64,000 nucleotides of DNA from Bacteroidota bacterium (GTDB taxonomy: Bacteria > Bacteroidota > Bacteroidia > Bacteroidales > Lentimicrobiaceae). A program made the position numbers and the translations under genes. This document shows positions 62,442 through 64,000 of this stretch, piece after piece; position 1 is the stretch's first letter, and each line of letters opens with the position of its first letter. The notes under the pieces were generated by a model. It was given only the letters and a program-made list of their open reading frames with translations. It did no database searches and was not told the origin of the DNA. The stretch is taken from positions 124,001 to 188,000 of the forward strand of contig JAEZDY010000024.1 in assembly GCA_023417935.1 (NCBI GenBank), written 5' to 3'.

Positions 62442-63404
62442 TTAATTCCCTTCTTTAAATTTTTTAAACGCCTCTGTCATTTTTGGCAGGATAGTTTGTA
62501 CATCTCCCACAATACCATAATCAGCGGCAGAGAAAATAGGAGCTTCGGGGTCCTTGTTTACTGCAACAATCACTTTTGATGAGCTGATACCTGCGAGATG
62601 CTGAATAGCACCTGAAATACCTAATGCAAAGTACAGTGATGGAGCAACAACTTTGCCCGTTTGTCCAACGTGCTCTGAGTGAGGGCGCCAACCTTCATCT
62701 GATACCGGACGTGAACATGCGGTAGCTGCTCCAAGCACGCCGGCAAGTTCTTCCAGTGGTTTCCAGTTGTCGGCACTTCGCATGCCTCGCCCACCTGAAA
62801 CAATGATCTCAGCTTCAGTTAACAATACTTTGCCTGATTGAACCTCAGTGGAAAGTACTTCAGTTGAAGCACTAACACCTTCTAACTTATAGTTCTCAAC
62901 CTCAACTGAGCCGGGTGAATCGGTTATTCCGGCGGTATTCTGTGACAAAGTCAGTACTTTCACAGGTGTAAGTAATTGTTGTTGAACTACTGATTTTCCT
63001 GAAAAAGCCTTCTTGTTCACAATAAAGGGATCAAAGCTTAATGGAAGACCATTAACAGCACTTACAAGACCCGCTTTTAACTTGATAGCCACCCGTGGAG
63101 CAATAGCCCTGCTAGTAAGGTTATGTGCCATTACAATGACTGTTGCATCTTTTTGTTGGGCAACTTTTGCAACTATAGTGGAATATGCCTGATCGTCAAA
63201 AGGAAGGTCTTCCGCTGCGTGTATGATTTTTGATGCGCCGTAATTGCCCTGAAGTGCGAGCTCTTCCCCGCTAACTTTACCTATTACCAGCACATTCATT
63301 TCAACTTTCAATGCTTCAGCAACTCTTTTACCATATGATACAAGTTCAAAAGAGCTCTTCCTGAATTTACCTTCGCGATGTTCTATATATACTAATACTG
63401 ACAT
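62442..63404 (-). CDS. etfA: Electron transfer flavoprotein, alpha subunit
   Basis: A 320-residue protein. The N-terminal half has the ETF alpha/beta fold (VLVYIEHREGKFRKSSFELV), and the C-terminal half holds the FAD-binding block: VSGGRGMRSADNW, ACSRPVSDEGWRPHSEHVGQTG, LYFALGISGAIQHLAG and VAVNKDPEAPIFSAADYGIVGD. EtfAB passes electrons from acyl-CoA dehydrogenases or related flavoproteins to the quinone pool, or in anaerobes takes part in bifurcation. The gene follows etfB by 20 bases. No dehydrogenase gene is in the window, so the partner is unknown. Confidence 0.96.
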   Translation of the reverse strand: MSVLVYIEHREGKFRKSSFELVSYGKRVAEALKVEMNVLVIGKVSGEELALQGNYGASKIIHAAEDLPFDDQAYSTIVAKVAQQKDATVIVMAHNLTSRAIAPRVAIKLKAGLVSAVNGLPLSFDPFIVNKKAFSGKSVVQQQLLTPVKVLTLSQNTAGITDSPGSVEVENYKLEGVSASTEVLSTEVQSGKVLLTEAEIIVSGGRGMRSADNWKPLEELAGVLGAATACSRPVSDEGWRPHSEHVGQTGKVVAPSLYFALGISGAIQHLAGISSSKVIVAVNKDPEAPIFSAADYGIVGDVQTILPKMTEAFKKFKEGN

Positions 63405-63424
63405 GTTGTTCTATTGTTAAGTTG

Positions 63425-64000
63425 TTAAATAACCCTGGCTTCCTTGTGTAGTAGTTCGGGCAATTCGTCCAGATGTTCAGGATCAATCATTTTACATGAT
63501 CCCTTTTGAGGTGGAGCCTGAAATTCAACTATTTTAGTCAGAGGTTCAGTGCTTACACCCTGTACAACTTTCAATGGCTTTGTGCGTGCAGTCATAATAC
63601 CTCTCATTGAAGGTATCCTTGGGATGATTGCAATACCTTTTTGAACGACCAACACAGCAGGGGTTGATGTTCTCAGTGTTTGCTTACCGCCATCTACTTC
63701 GCGGGTTACAACGGGCTTTCCGTTTTCTATATTCAGCGAGCTTACTGCTGAAATTGACGGAGCATCAAGTAATTCAGCAAGCATACCTCCTACTGACCAA
63801 CTATTGTAATCACTTGATTCCACCCCACAAAGCACCAGGTCGAATGATTCATTCTTTAATGCTTCTGCAATCTGAACTGCAGTTGTATAGGCATCATCAG
63901 GGGTTGCATCAACACGAATTGCTTCATCAGCACCACTGGCCAAGGCTTTTCTGATTGTAGGTTCAGCATCAGCTTTTCCAACCGTGATTACGGTTATTTT
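63425..64000 (-). CDS. etfB: Electron transfer flavoprotein, beta subunit (5' end beyond window)
   Basis: The frame is open to base 64000 without a start, so the N-terminus lies outside the window; 191 residues are visible. They contain the ETF-beta blocks ITVITVGKADAEPTIRKALA, SGADEAIRVD, FDLVLCGVESSDYNSWSVGG and LAELLDAPSISAVSSL, the AMP-binding part of the family, then a C-terminal anchor arm. A TTG at 63943 could be mistaken for the start, but the family sequence clearly continues upstream. It precedes etfA by 20 bases in the usual etfBA order. Confidence 0.95.
   Translation of the reverse strand, partial: KITVITVGKADAEPTIRKALASGADEAIRVDATPDDAYTTAVQIAEALKNESFDLVLCGVESSDYNSWSVGGMLAELLDAPSISAVSSLNIENGKPVVTREVDGGKQTLRTSTPAVLVVQKGIAIIPRIPSMRGIMTARTKPLKVVQGVSTEPLTKIVEFQAPPQKGSCKMIDPEHLDELPELLHKEARVI

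Noticed and set aside
1..64000. tRNA, rRNA, insertion sequences, prophage or integrase genes
   Set aside because: Looked for in all gaps; none was recognisable, so the window appears to be ordinary chromosome with some accessory clusters.

Overview
This window looks like a chromosomal segment of a Bacteroidota bacterium, most like an anaerobic or facultative member of the Bacteroidales/Marinilabiliales type. The evidence is a complete SprA translocon gene (44262-51527), three proteins ending in type IX secretion (T9SS) sorting domains, Bacteroidota-style lipoproteins, an OadG subunit fused to a lamin-tail domain, and a recurring TAnnTTTG promoter element just upstream of many genes. I saw no rRNA, tRNA, CRISPR array, phage genes or transposase.

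Layout. 1-11808: a partial secreted protein, a YqaE/Pmp3 membrane protein, a GH16 lipoprotein, an AlgX-like protein, a papain-like T9SS protease, a small T9SS protein, an HGSNAT-like acyltransferase and a CotH/lamin-tail T9SS protein. 11905-17279: a tightly overlapped operon of radical SAM enzymes, glycosyltransferases and an SDR. Two of its genes are broken: a B12-binding radical SAM gene is split by a frameshift and a GT4 gene has lost its middle. 17288-21284: a Crp/Fnr regulator divergent from a rhodanese lipoprotein - porin - rhodanese cluster, with a perfect inverted repeat in front of the promoter. 21343-25351: a four-gene cassette (SGNH hydrolase, carbamoyltransferase, 49-residue DUF5989 protein, SxtJ-family protein) with the same families as sxtI-J-K-L of cyanobacterial saxitoxin clusters.

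25517-31001: CPBP protease, cysS, an M2/M3-type metallopeptidase, then a 577-base gap holding an inverted array of 11-bp repeats and two further palindromes, then a DUF2807 lipoprotein. 31268-38064: DnaQ/GIY-YIG nuclease, udk, and a five-gene sodium-pumping methylmalonyl-CoA decarboxylase operon (mce, carboxyltransferase, OadG-like, biotin carrier, beta subunit) that would make propionyl-CoA and export Na+. 38427-43417: prfB with its programmed frameshift, recX, an FKBP lipoprotein, a sirtuin, mdh and an outer-membrane protein. Malate dehydrogenase and the decarboxylase fit a succinate/propionate fermentation.

43622-57452: ruvA, sprA, gcvH, two tandem TonB proteins, a LysM lytic transglycosylase, and DUF4837 and DUF2147 proteins, mostly cell-envelope functions. 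57754-64000: an MltF-type transglycosylase, an NAD-dependent epimerase, tyrS, purN, and etfA/etfB, the last cut by the window edge. The least explained parts are the carbamoyltransferase/SxtJ cassette, the 11-bp repeat array, the decaying radical SAM/glycosyltransferase operon and the rhodanese-porin cluster.
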